A stretch of 35,594 nt of DNA from Perkinsus olseni (taxonomy: Eukaryota; Perkinsozoa; Perkinsida; Perkinsidae): assembly GCA_013115135.1 (NCBI GenBank), contig JABANP010000530.1:1-35594 (forward strand). The letters are read 5' to 3'. Under the pieces are notes generated by a model, which saw only the letters and a list, made by a program, of their open reading frames with translations, was not told the DNA's origin and ran no database searches. How positions within the stretch are numbered: the stretch's first letter is position 1; every line of letters starts with the position of its first letter. This document shows, one piece after another, positions 9,710 to 19,090 of this stretch. The translations under genes were made by a program, and so were the position numbers.

Positions 9710-9903
9710 TCAATTTCGCAGGGCGGGCGAACACCCGCGCCAAGATATGCCTTAGTAAAATCAATTTCGCAACCGCGCGCGATAGTACAATCAATTTCGC
9801 CAGTGCGCGCTATAGTACAATCAATTTCGCCGGCATCCTCGAAGTAAGTCCAATTTCGACGAAATGCGGAAATCAATTTCGCCGGTAGTACATTCAATTT
9901 CGC
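9710..9903. repeat. Six TCAATTTCGC decamers in left arm
   Basis: Exact copies start at 9710, 9761, 9791, 9821, 9873 and 9894, with one variant near 9850. Three are spaced exactly 30 bp apart. Several are preceded by AGTACAA. Such arrays often bind a protein. Confidence 0.85.
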
Positions 9904-10233
9904 TGCAGTGACGAATTCTGACGTCCGACTGTTGTAGGCTGGCCGTTTCGCCTATCATAATGCCAAATCCTAGTCACAAATCTGATTATGAGAGCTACCG
10001 TGGCATCAGTGACGAAAGTCATTATGACTCCCATCATGGGAGTCCCATGATGACAGTCTCCAGGGCTCAGTCGAGGGAGATGGCCCAATCTCGCCTCGTC
10101 GCCAGCCACGAGAGAAATCCAAGAAGCACAATGCCACGGTAGCTCTCATAATCAGATTTGTGACTAGGATTTGGCATTATGATAGGCGAAACGGCCAGCC
10201 TACAACAGTCGGACGTCAGAATTCGTCACTGCA

Positions 10234-10427
10234 GCGAAATTGAATGTACTACCGGCGAAATTGATTTCCGCATTTCGTCGAAATTGGACTTACTTCGAGG
10301 ATGCCGGCGAAATTGATTGTACTATAGCGCGCACTGGCGAAATTGATTGTACTATCGCGCGCGCTTGCGAAATTGATTTTACTAAGGCATATCTTGGCGC
10401 GGGTGTTCGCTCGCCCTGCGAAATTGA
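10234..10427. repeat. Mirror array of GCGAAATTGA decamers in right arm
   Basis: This is the inverted counterpart of the left-arm array, giving twelve copies in the whole element. Confidence 0.8.
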
Positions 10428-10464
10428 TGTTACTGACCCCGAAATAGGCATTTAAAAGGTGTAG

Positions 10465-11112
10465 ATCCGAACACTGGAATTGGAATAACGATAAAGGATA
10501 TCCAGGACAATAATACTGAATGAAGGGCCACCTTTACCCGTATCCTGGAGGTGGCACATCGCCGTCATGATCACGCCGCCATCCTAGTCGTGTAGCGGTT
10601 CTGACGACTGCTTTAGCTTCTTTGTAATACTTCATACTTCTAACTGCTCAGTAAAGAGCGTCCTACATTTTACCTTCTCCTCACCTTACATTTCATAAGG
10701 CCTGATTAATTCAGAAGTTTCAGCGGATTCAGTTTATCGCTTTCAAAGGGGTGGCCATCATAAGATTGCATCGAAGTTCCGGTTCCGGTCCGTCTGGTGA
10801 GCCGTTCTGGCGAGGGGTGGTTCGGTGCCAAGTAGTGACAGTATTTCCGGAATGCAATGGGTGGTGTGACATCACTGGTGTCGATTCTCTCACTGAAACT
10901 TCTAGACACAAGAGCACAGGGCCATCACACAACAACTACATCATCATAATCATCGTCATGGAAAGAGAAGTCCTTGTCATAATCATCATCACTAACAAAA
11001 TCATGTTCCCTTCAAGGCCATAAACGTCGGTGAATTGATAGCAAGTAGATATTATTATGAACAACAGCCATATATGAGTGGGTATCCGACCAAACGACCT
11101 CATTCACCAGCG
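10465..11112. other. No supported gene
   Basis: No convincing coding frame in either strand. A CAT/AAT-rich simple stretch lies near 10939-10999. The right end holds the 3' flank of the minus-strand secreted-protein gene. Confidence 0.4.
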
Positions 11113-12044
11113 CTATGGGGCGCGTATCTCGACCATATTCCATCCTTTGACAGGTTCGAAATGCCATTCTAAGCGGTGAGCAGTGTCTTTGGCCTCCTTG
11201 GCGTTCTCGGAATGCTCGTCGCACATTTTTCCATAGGTGCCAAAGTGCTCCTTCAGTACAGTGCGAGCAGCTAGGCAAACATTCCTTAACTTTTTTATCA
11301 GGTCTAGCTTGGCCGGCGTCGTCAAGTCCTTGTACTCATCAGTCGCCCAGACGTGAGGAAAGCCTTTTGTGAACTCAACTTCCCGAGCGGCCGCGAGAAG
11401 CTCACTGAGCTCATCACGCATTGCCGATATGTCGACGTTTCTGAGCGGGTTGAGTCCAGTTCCAGATGGAGGACGCCCCGTGAATGCATACACGAAAGGG
11501 GGGTTTTTAGGTTCATACCTCCAGAGGGTGTGGCTCTTATCCCAGTAACTACAAGATCGAAATCAAAGTGGCGTAACAATGGCATTCCAATCATCACTTA
11601 CCGTATCTGGGAGGCGTTGTTGGCCTCAGTCGGGGGGCACTTGATGTTACTTGTTGCTAATCCGTCTTCCTCCACCCACAAGAATAGTGTGGGCCCGTCG
11701 GCGAAAAGATCAGTATAAAAGCACTGAGCAGCCTTTTTCATTCCATCGAAGTGTGTTTCTAGACTCTGCGGTTGAGGAAAGCCCTGAGAGTGGGACGCTC
11801 AACAGGCGGTTGTTAAGTATCGGCTTGCAAGGAAGCAGAGGGGTCACACCCGTGAAGCACGATGAAGGGTTCAGCCGCCACAGGCGCTCATCCATACAAG
11901 TGCGGACATCAGCCGACCTCTCATTCTTACACCGTCCGGGTCGTGACGGGCCACTGCGCCGCTCGCAGTTCCGAGGGGCAGCTCCGAAAAGAATACAGCA
12001 GCGGCAGCAGCTGCAGCTCCGACGAAGACTTGTTTGGGCGACAT
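11113..12044 (-). CDS. Secreted protein of unknown function
   Basis: Three exons: 12044-11931, 11783-11602 and 11548-11113. The donors are GTAAGA and GTAAGT, phases match, and the introns are 147 and 53 nt, giving about 243 residues. Exon 1 encodes a signal peptide, MSPKQVFVGAAAAAAAVFFS. The mature part includes CFYTDLFADGPTLFLWVEED, YWDKSHTLWRYEPKNPPFV, and a charged helical C-terminal half with AAREVEFTKGFPHVWATDEY. Several Trp and Cys residues suggest a folded extracellular domain, but no family is recognised. The start is supported by the paralogous first exon at 12645. The gene would be secreted or enter the endomembrane system. Confidence 0.7.
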
Positions 12045-12154
12045 TCTATTATTCAGCGTGATCACTGCATGACAACATCATAAGAAGGGATCATATCTGC
12101 TGTTACTGCTATTGGGTGGTGACTCACTGATACAGACCCGGGAAAATTGCATAG

Positions 12155-12220
12155 TTGATGTAGCACATCAACCTCCCGTCGCTCAGCGGGAATCAATTAC
12201 CCGACAACATTCGGGAATTG
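12155..12220. repeat. Three consecutive stem-loops
   Basis: 12155-12171 is TTGATGT-AGC-ACATCAA. 12174-12191 has TCCCG/CGGGA arms. 12194-12220 has CAATT-CCCGA paired with TCGGG-AATTG across a CAACAT loop, with one bulged base. They lie between the secreted-protein gene and its truncated paralogue, so they could mark a terminator or regulator. Confidence 0.5.
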
Positions 12221-12240
12221 CTAGATAGAGGATAGGTCCA

Positions 12241-12645
12241 CTATATAAGCCGACTAATACGATGGTGAATACGGACTTCGCTCGAAAAAGGGATCTGTCG
12301 CTCGCCAAGTGGGGCGAGCGAGAGCTTCGGGATGGTGAAAACGCGAGCGCGGACTGGTGACTGTACCTGCGACACTACGATCGTCTTGGTCCTAGTGTCC
12401 CTACAGTTAATATTCAAGTGTTTGTTTACGCGTATCTCGGCTACAGGTTTCCCGTAACAACATTCAGGACCACTACTAATAAGATTAGAGGCGTCCGGAG
12501 ACTCCGGACCGGAGTGCGTTCTTACATCTACGTTCTTGCTATGATGAGCGGCCACTGTTTTCACCCCTCTCCTCAAGGTCGGCTTTGAGAGCAATGCAAC
12601 AGCGATAGCAGCTGAAGCTCCGTTGATGAACTGCTTAGGTGGCAT
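12241..12645 (-). pseudogene. Truncated paralogue of the neighbouring secreted-protein gene
   Basis: The first 40 codons, starting MPPKQFINGASAAIAVALLS, match the signal exon of the downstream gene. They end at the same kind of GTAAGA donor (12525) in the same phase. After this no stretch matches exons 2-3 of the paralogue before the next gene begins at 12044. Read without splicing, the frame runs 134 codons to a stop at 12241. It may be a signal exon left by partial duplication, or a short secreted protein with a new tail. Confidence 0.5.
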
Positions 12646-13748
12646 CTACGATGAGGACGCTGCCGGCAGAAACAATTACGGTAACTAGCCGCTATTGCTG
12701 TTGATTTGTGATGACCGATCCATCGGACTACTCTATGCAGGCAAGTTCCTCACCTTTCCAATGCAATTGGGTCAACACAAGAAGAACAGTCGGCCATCCC
12801 CAAAGGCTTTTACATGAGTAAACTGCTCCCTGACTGGAATCCTGCGTTATCTGTGCTCGACGAGGCCAACTCAGGCGGAATAACAAGCACGATACACCAT
12901 TGACAATTTAAAGGCAACCATATATGTCACGAGTTCCCTGGGGTGATGGTACGATGATTGGGAAAGGAACATGCATCCCTCGACGTTTTTCGGCAGTGCC
13001 GCGAAGATTCCGAGAAAGTGAGTCGAGTCGGCACACAATGCACACGTGAGATGCACTCATGCAAAAAGTGCTCTTGGAATGAACTTTTTCGTACGAGGCA
13101 GGTTGGGCAGACCCGAATGATTGGAGTAGCGACTAAGGTGTGCGATGGAGTCTCTCTTGGCCCACACCAACGACGATGGAACATCATCGTAATGGTGGAT
13201 CAGAGAAGCACTCAATTGCACCAGATATGGTTACCATTATGACCGTGACTCACCATGATCGCAGTCCGTGCACCTGAAAGGACAGCAACTCTGCAGAGCT
13301 GCTTCCGTACTAGTAAGAACAACAGGTTGAAGGCCATGAAGGGCAGTCCGTAGATTTATGTGCCTCCTATGTATATCCATGGACTTCCTCTTAACGGCAA
13401 GGTGACCGGAAAAGGCCGTCGGCTGCTTGAACATGCAGTATGTTGACCATCTAACCTGCTGCTGCAGCATAATGATGACTGATTGATGACCCCAGCATCG
13501 GCGATAATACGCTCGGCCTATAATAGACGATCATTCGTTAATAGGAAATACAAACACTGCCCTGACTCTAGCTTGTCGCCAGCAACGGCAGGAGCATCCG
13601 AACTGGGAGAGCCCCATCCCGCGCATACCTATATCTATTATCGTCCCATCGGTGAATATTGGAGTAACACAGCAGTCGAGTGGAGTATGACAACAGACTC
13701 GTACATTCATGGCCATGTAAGAATAGAAAAGTAATAATACAGGCGCGC
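12646..13748. other. No supported gene
   Basis: A + strand frame at 12958-13242 is Cys/Arg rich and might be coding but has no clear start, partner exon or family. Nothing else convincing is seen. Confidence 0.35.
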
Positions 13749-14890
13749 TCATCGCCTCCTTCGGATTGTCCCTCTAAAGGACCTCCTATTTCTACTCTTC
13801 TGAGTCTCAGTAAAAGGCTTATGAGTATCGGCATTATTATAAACGTAGGGGAAGGCTGCAACACTAACGATTGCAGCGTGAGTGCCAGCAGCATCACCGT
13901 TGTAGAGATAAGGAAAGCTTCTGGCCCAAACATTGCGGTTGGAACCAACGCACCGACCAGGTGATGGGTAGAGATACGGGAAGGCCGCAGGCGACACCCT
14001 CCAGGACTCTTCATCACGATGATAGAGATAAGGGAATGCGGCAGTAGTGACGACGCCTTCACAGGGAGGCAATGAGAGGTACGGGAACTTGTCGCTTGAC
14101 ACCGGAACGTTATCAGCACCATCAACAGCCGCAAGGCCGTAGATGTAGGGGAACTTTCCGCTCGACACCTTCACGCCATCATGACTGTCAGCTCCAGTAG
14201 CGTACATATAAGGGAACTGTTGAACAGACACTTCCCCAAGACAGACCGAGGGGATGAAGAGATACGGGAACTCAGAAGGCCCGCCCAGATGCCCCTGCTG
14301 CGATCTGCGCTGAGATCAGCAGACATTCCTCCGTGCATAGTCGTAGTAGGGAGGCCGTCACCAACGCTCCGCTGCTGCTGAAAATTAGATGAGGGTATGG
14401 CCGCCTTCGAGAGAGTTTCGAGTCGAGAGGCATCCTGGTCCTTCTCCACCTCATTCCTCGACACGACCACCATCCCAGGCTGAGCCCTTCGTGGTACTGC
14501 TGGAGTGATTACCTCGCTCGCCCTCGGAGGTGCAGCAGTAGGTGAACGAAGGTCGAAGCACCCAGCACAGAAGCCTAGCATTATAAGAAGGCTGTCAGCG
14601 GGGAACCCTCGAGATACACTGAGTGGTGAATAGTCGTCATCATAAACAGCGATAGCCCCTCCTTGGGAGCGATCCTGGTGAGCTCAACAATGCATTATGA
14701 ACTGTGAAACTCACACACCATCATCCGCACCGTAGCTCAACCCCTTAGGAGCTCTCCGCCTCCTCGCTCCTCCTCCCGGTGCTGCTCGCCGACGCTTCTT
14801 CGAGGCATTCATATCACTAGATGATACGACCGGACCGGACTGAGAAAACAGACGTCGTCCAACCTTGAACGTCACCTCCGGAGTGTTCAT
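13749..14890 (-). CDS. FPY-repeat protein
   Basis: Predicted exons are 14890-14717, 14674-14366 and 14309-13749, with introns of 42 and 56 nt. The N-terminus has a basic, nuclear-signal-like block, KKRRRAAPGGGARRRRAPK. The middle includes MLGFCAGCFDLRSP and a Ser/Gln-rich linker. The C-terminal half is a run of eight short repeats centred on FPY(L/I/M/V)Y, usually preceded by a Ser- or Ala-rich triplet, as in AAFPYLY, GKFPYIY and RSFPYLY, with variable spacers of about 15-20 residues. The tail is Arg rich. Such aromatic periodicity suggests a low-complexity binding or phase-separating region, or a structural protein. No family recognised. The second intron's GTTGGT donor is weak, and the first exon may continue upstream into the adjacent gene. 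Confidence 0.55.
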
Positions 14891-14976
14891 GTGTACGCTC
14901 CCGTCGAGTGGTCAGCACAGCGTCGGTACGGCGGTCGGGACCGGATCTTCCCCTAGCTCAGCCTACCTCGTTAGCT

Positions 14977-15847
14977 TCACCTTCTCTCCCGGACCGCCAC
15001 TTCACCATCGTCCTTCTCTTCCTGCTGCTCGAGACGTTCTTTCCCTATCCTTAGTATACACTCCAATTGCTTCCTCTTGCGTATCTTTTCTCTAGCCAGT
15101 TCGAATGCTCCAGCGCGCAGAACTTCCGTCTTGTTGTCGCATTGGTTGGTGTCCTCTGTGATGGCAGCCTCTTTCTTCTCCTCAATAGCCTCTCTCAAGC
15201 CATGGTGCTGGAGGGAGTATATTAAGTAGGGTAACGCCTCCATGGGAGATGCATCGTACCTGAGTAGCCGATCAGTCTCCTCTATCCCTTCTGCGCTAGA
15301 CCTCACAGATGGACGTAATCGACCCAACCAGAGATGCTCAGGTTGACCAGCTTAACACTGTCCCCCAGGTGAGTGATTGTCAAATTGATATCCCTTGTGC
15401 CAGCCGGCAACGCAGCGAGGTGATCTCGGAACTCCGCCCACGTGTGGCCTGGATGGAAGGGGGCTTTGGGGATAATAGACCAAATGATACTACTCACCAT
15501 TGACTATGTTGAAGTCAGCGATACGACCGGTGAAGCACCTGTCACATACAAACCGGCCTTCAACATCTCCACAAGCACCGCGACAACGACTCACTCACTC
15601 TTGGCAGTGCCTTCTATGCCAACCACCACCAAGCACACTTCAATATCCCCGCCACTCGAGGAGGCACCAGACGTTGATGGGCTCTGATGAGTATCGATTA
15701 TAACAGCAGTGTTAGTAAATTAGTACTGCATACTACCTTCATAAAAAGACAGGATCGGCTATCGGTAGTATGGGGACCATCCGATGTGACATTACAGTGT
15801 GAGAACGATACTATGGCGTCCTCCTTCTGGCCGTTGTCACTCGACAT
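14977..15847 (-). CDS. Coiled-coil protein of unknown function
   Basis: Five exons (15847-15737, 15683-15599, 15557-15498, 15463-15329, 15290-14977) give about 234 residues. Introns are 53, 41, 34 and 38 nt, all GT-AG and all in phase. The first contains TACTAAT and TTACTAAC, which resemble branch points. The N-terminal half looks like a small beta-rich domain (DIEVCLVVVGIEG, RFVCDRCFTGRI, GHTWAEFRDHLAALPAGTR, INLTITHLGDSVKLVNLSI). The C-terminal half is a long charged helix rich in Glu, Lys and Arg, a likely coiled coil. A head-plus-coil layout has many possible roles; I do not assign one. It could splice onward into the FPY-repeat gene. Confidence 0.65.
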
Positions 15848-16236
15848 GGTATGATGAAAGCAGATGAACCACTAGATACAAAATACAGTTTCCTGAGCAC
15901 TCCAGTCAGGTCCCAGCACACTCTAATATGATACACGTCGTTACACGACGGAACAACAGCATGCCATGCTGAGCATGGGAGTGTCATCACAAAGATGCCA
16001 TTATTAATGATAACAAGTGCTCCCTAGCACATCGCCATGATCCCGCAAAGTAGATACATAGAAGAACCTGGGACCATGTGTCCTCCGCTACTATTCCGGG
16101 TTTCCCGAGTAACACCCGCAGATAGAGCTTTCGTGCTCATTCTACAATGCCTCGCTTTGGGGCATGCAAGCCTTCGAATTGAAAAAGCACGTCTCGGACG
16201 CTGTGAAACTCGGACCGCCCGAAAAAGGAAAGGAAT
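15848..16236. other. Divergent intergenic region
   Basis: It separates minus-strand genes from the plus-strand array and presumably holds the promoter of the coiled-coil gene. A + strand open frame runs through it into the first array copy but shows no family features. Confidence 0.3.
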
Positions 16237-16246
16237 GGCTAGCGAG
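16237..16246 (+). promoter_or_regulatory. Upstream box of array copy A
   Basis: GGCTAGCGAG lies 70 nt before the signal-exon ATG. The other copies have GGCGAGCGAR at 65-68 nt. Shared ancestry of the copies may explain it. Confidence 0.4.
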
Positions 16247-16306
16247 TATTACCGAGCTGCTCGACTATTCAATTCCACCCCTAAAGTGCAATCTTCCTTC
16301 ACTCTT

Positions 16307-17844
16307 ATGCGCCCCTCTAATCATCGTTGCTGTCGGGCTGGTACTCGGTACAAGAGCGAGCAACCGTCGAAGACTGTGGAAATCCCTCGTTCAAATCTAA
16401 TAAAGGCATCAGCGGGAAGGCGAAAGAAGTGATACAGTGAAGGGCCACATCGCCCGGGGAAGCAGCAGTTTCTCCTCTCCCATCTCCTCTTTTTCAGTTG
16501 CCCACTTCTACCGGAGCCAGCAGAGTCGACGAGATGCGTGGAGGGCCCGAGGTAATAATCCGTCGCATCAAATGCAGAGTTTGCTCGGGAGCATCATCTC
16601 AGGGAGAGGAAGCCCCTCCCGTCGCCAACCCCACATCAGCAGCTAAAGTCGTGGTAAGGTCCATTATACCTCAAGCCTGTCGATATAAGTACCACATTGC
16701 CAGGAGACTTGTTATCTCAACTACACCACACCACTTGGCTCCTCGGATGAAAATGGGGACTTAGTAGGCGCTGGGTCAACTACCTAGTCTCGTCTCATGC
16801 TCAATGCGCACCTCAGGGAGGTATCGTAGGTTACGCCAAGAAGTTGGCCCTCGACGAGGCCTCTTCCATGGAGTATGCTATGGACTATATTTATTTCTGG
16901 GACAGCGCGTGAGAAGGATGACAGGATGTAGCGGGTTTACTGAACCGTTTTCAGGCGAAAAAACAACACTCTCAGCAGCATGAACGTTATCATCGATGTC
17001 GATGATATCATACCTCGTGAACCTACCCCGGAAGATGCCAACAAAACGTGCTCCGACCAAATCCTCAATTGGGCGTCGAAAGGGCTCCACCGTGTATGGA
17101 GCGGAAAAGGGACTCATCGCTTCAGAGTATCTCAGAGAAGAGTGCATTGTCCCTCCGAGACCCTCAAGCCTCATTGACCACTTTTCAACCATAGAGCAGG
17201 GAATGCGTGACTCCTATTACTGGGCTCTCCAACCAAAGCACGCGGCCGTCACGCTGTGGGGATATTTTTACGAAGAAATGCTTCGACTGGAAAGGGAACA
17301 GCAATTCTACACGTGTCGCGGCGTTGCTACGGTAATGCGGTAGTAGGTCCGTCATCTCGTAACATAGCTCCTACCCTTCTTGCTGCTCATCAGACTGTCG
17401 GAGACGAGAGAGTGATCATCACTCTGGCAGCGAGGGGGACAAGCCAGTTGAAGTTTCACGAATTGGAGGTCCTCGGGCAACGGTAAGAGTCAAAGGATCA
17501 TCTGTCGACTGTCGTTCTGACATTCCGCTGTGGTCTGTCTTTCTCGTTATTGAAGCTGGAGCCCCGCAAGCCCGTCTGCATTCAGTACTTGGAAGGAGGG
17601 TGACATCAAGAGTAGTCTCATTGACATGTTGCATGGGCTAGAGCAGAGGACACCGAAGGTGGAGGGGGCTCACAGTCGTAAGACCTGCGAGAAGCAGCTC
17701 TTCGCATATGCCAAGGGGATCGGCAATGAAAATAGTGAGAACTATGATGCGTCAAGCTTGGTCCTGGGGAGCGGTGATAGGAGGAAAAAGCAGCTAGAAG
17801 CAGCAGTAGGCCTCATCTACAGGACTTTGATGGATGACATGTAG
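16307..17844 (+). pseudogene. Array copy A of the secreted-protein family, frame-disrupted
   Basis: The exon order matches copy C: a hydrophobic first exon, an exon ending YTTPLGSSDENGDL, an exon encoding GGIVGYAKKL...EYAMDYIYFWDSA, a long exon with MNVIIDVDDIIPREP and EYLREECIVPPRP, an exon with TVGDERVIITLAARGTSQLK, and a last exon with DMLHGLEQRTPKVEGA that ends at 17842-17844. Introns are 46-62 nt at the same places. Two defects show. After ATG 16307 one extra base puts the signal peptide (LIIVAVGLVLG) out of frame. Near 17090 one extra G, AGCGGAAAAG against AGCGAAAAG in copy C, shifts the long exon. A 34-nt GT-AG stretch around the second defect could mask it if spliced. Probably a decaying copy, unless the assembly has errors. 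Confidence 0.65.
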
Positions 17845-18737
17845 TCTGATGGACTCTCGTTCTATGTGCTAGTCATCAGTATGGTGTTCAAGATGTGAGA
17901 TGTTCAACTCATTCTTGGTTGAGTCGAGTGCCGCTTTGTTTGGGTGAACAGTCGCCGAAAGGAACGGTACGGGGACCGCAAAATCATGCGGGGTCCGCAT
18001 AATATCGTGGCTGAGCTCATCCCTTCTGGGTGCTGTCCGTCAAGCTCCCTGAGCAATGCTAGTTCGCCGAAACGCGAAACGAACTCGTTGGTGGTAGAGA
18101 ATGCACCACTGCGTCGATGACTACAAGACAACACTGTGAAATCTGACTTTTTACTGCAATGGTGGACCACAGCTGTGATTTTTCCGAGCGATGAGTAACC
18201 CTGATGCGACGACCCCTAATGTATACCATGGACGGCGATGATAACGATACCAACGATCATTCTCAGTCACCTCCACCAACTTCACCCTGCTCTGTCTCCG
18301 AGGGCGGCGCGATTCAGCGATGCGATCGTTGACTGACCAAAATTGAAGAGCCCCAAATTCCCACTAAGATTCCCTTGCCTCATCGCCACAGGCGATTCGC
18401 CAGGCATTAAATTGTCAAGCCCACAGATGTGTGTTCAACATGCCGAACATCGCTACTTGGGAGAACCTTTGTAGTTGTCATATCCCTAAGGCCCTCAACG
18501 TGAATCCAGGAAAGTTGAGAAGATTCATTCAAAGCAGTGCCTGGGATAGAGTGCTGGCTACCTCCCTTCTACCGAGCAGTCATCTATGAAGCTTTTGTAT
18601 GTTCGATGAGAGACACAACCAGGTGCATGCAAGTTCTCAAGTGCTCAAGTTCTTTCGGCGCATAGAAGCCTCCTCGAGGAGGCTAAGAACATGTAACAGC
18701 GGAATAGATCCTCAGCGAATGACTGCGAGAATGAGGA
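17845..18737. other. Spacer between array copies
   Basis: No supported gene. The 100 nt after copy A share short blocks with the 3' flank of copy B (GTGAGATGTTC), as expected of tandem duplication. Confidence 0.4.
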
Positions 18738-18747
18738 GGCGAGCGAA
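18738..18747 (+). promoter_or_regulatory. Upstream box of orphan first exon
   Basis: GGCGAGCGAA lies 65 nt before ATG 18803. Confidence 0.4.
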
Positions 18748-18802
18748 GAGTGTGGATGTGAATTATGTGAATTTCACTCATATTCATCTTCGCTTGAGCC
18801 CA

Positions 18803-19054
18803 ATGCGAACCCTCGCCGTCGTCGCTGTTGGGCACATATCAAAACGCTGTAAAATTGGTCATGACGCTGTGCTTCCTTGGCGAGTGGCTTGCATCACATC
18901 TAGGATGGGGTGCGTGGTACAATGCAAATTTGGGTATAAATTTTTCTACGAAGGCGATCCCTCTACTTTGCATGGTCCCTTGCGACGCCACAGAGACATG
19001 TGGACCTGCAACATAGAAACGGAAAGGCGAGCGAGTATGGGTTTAGCTCAATAA
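18803..19054 (+). pseudogene. Orphan first-exon copy of the array family
   Basis: The ATG is followed by MRTLAVVAVG, matching the first residues of copies B and C, with the same upstream box and AATTTC motif. The match ends after about ten codons, and the frame then runs 84 codons to 19054 with no homology to later exons. It sits just before copy B and partly overlaps its upstream region, so it is probably a remnant of unequal exchange. A short secreted product is possible. Confidence 0.4.
19026..19035 (+). promoter_or_regulatory. Upstream box of array copy B
   Basis: GGCGAGCGAG lies 65 nt before ATG 19091. Confidence 0.4.
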
Positions 19055-19090
19055 CGAATTCCCGTCGCATTGCAACCTCTTTTCACCCTA

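Larger units (their letters stand above)
9673..10464. mobile_element. Foldback/MITE-like element with 334-bp inverted arms
   Basis: The left arm (9673-10006) and right arm (10131-10464) are near-perfect reverse complements of equal length, separated by a 124-bp spacer. The tips read CTACACCTTTTAAATGCC and its complement. The two arms encode nearly the same 71-residue open frame in opposite directions, differing at about three residues, so divergence is very low. No transposase is encoded. The frame's peptide is periodic only because of the internal decamers and is probably not a gene. The spacer has its own near-palindrome, ACTCCCATCATGGGAGT. I could not identify a flanking target duplication. 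Confidence 0.85.

Noticed and set aside
9682..9897. 71-residue minus-strand frame in the left foldback arm, and its twin at 10240-10455
   Set aside because: The peptide repeats (GEIDCTIAR) merely mirror the DNA decamers, and there is no start context or partner exon. Treated as by-products of the repeat.
9710..10427. CRISPR-like array
   Set aside because: The repeats are only ten bases long, spacing is irregular, they are inverted between arms, and there are no cas genes; the context is eukaryotic.
13568..14134. 188-residue minus-strand frame overlapping the FPY-repeat gene
   Set aside because: It is a shadow frame; the overlapping frame has the repeat structure and matching exons.
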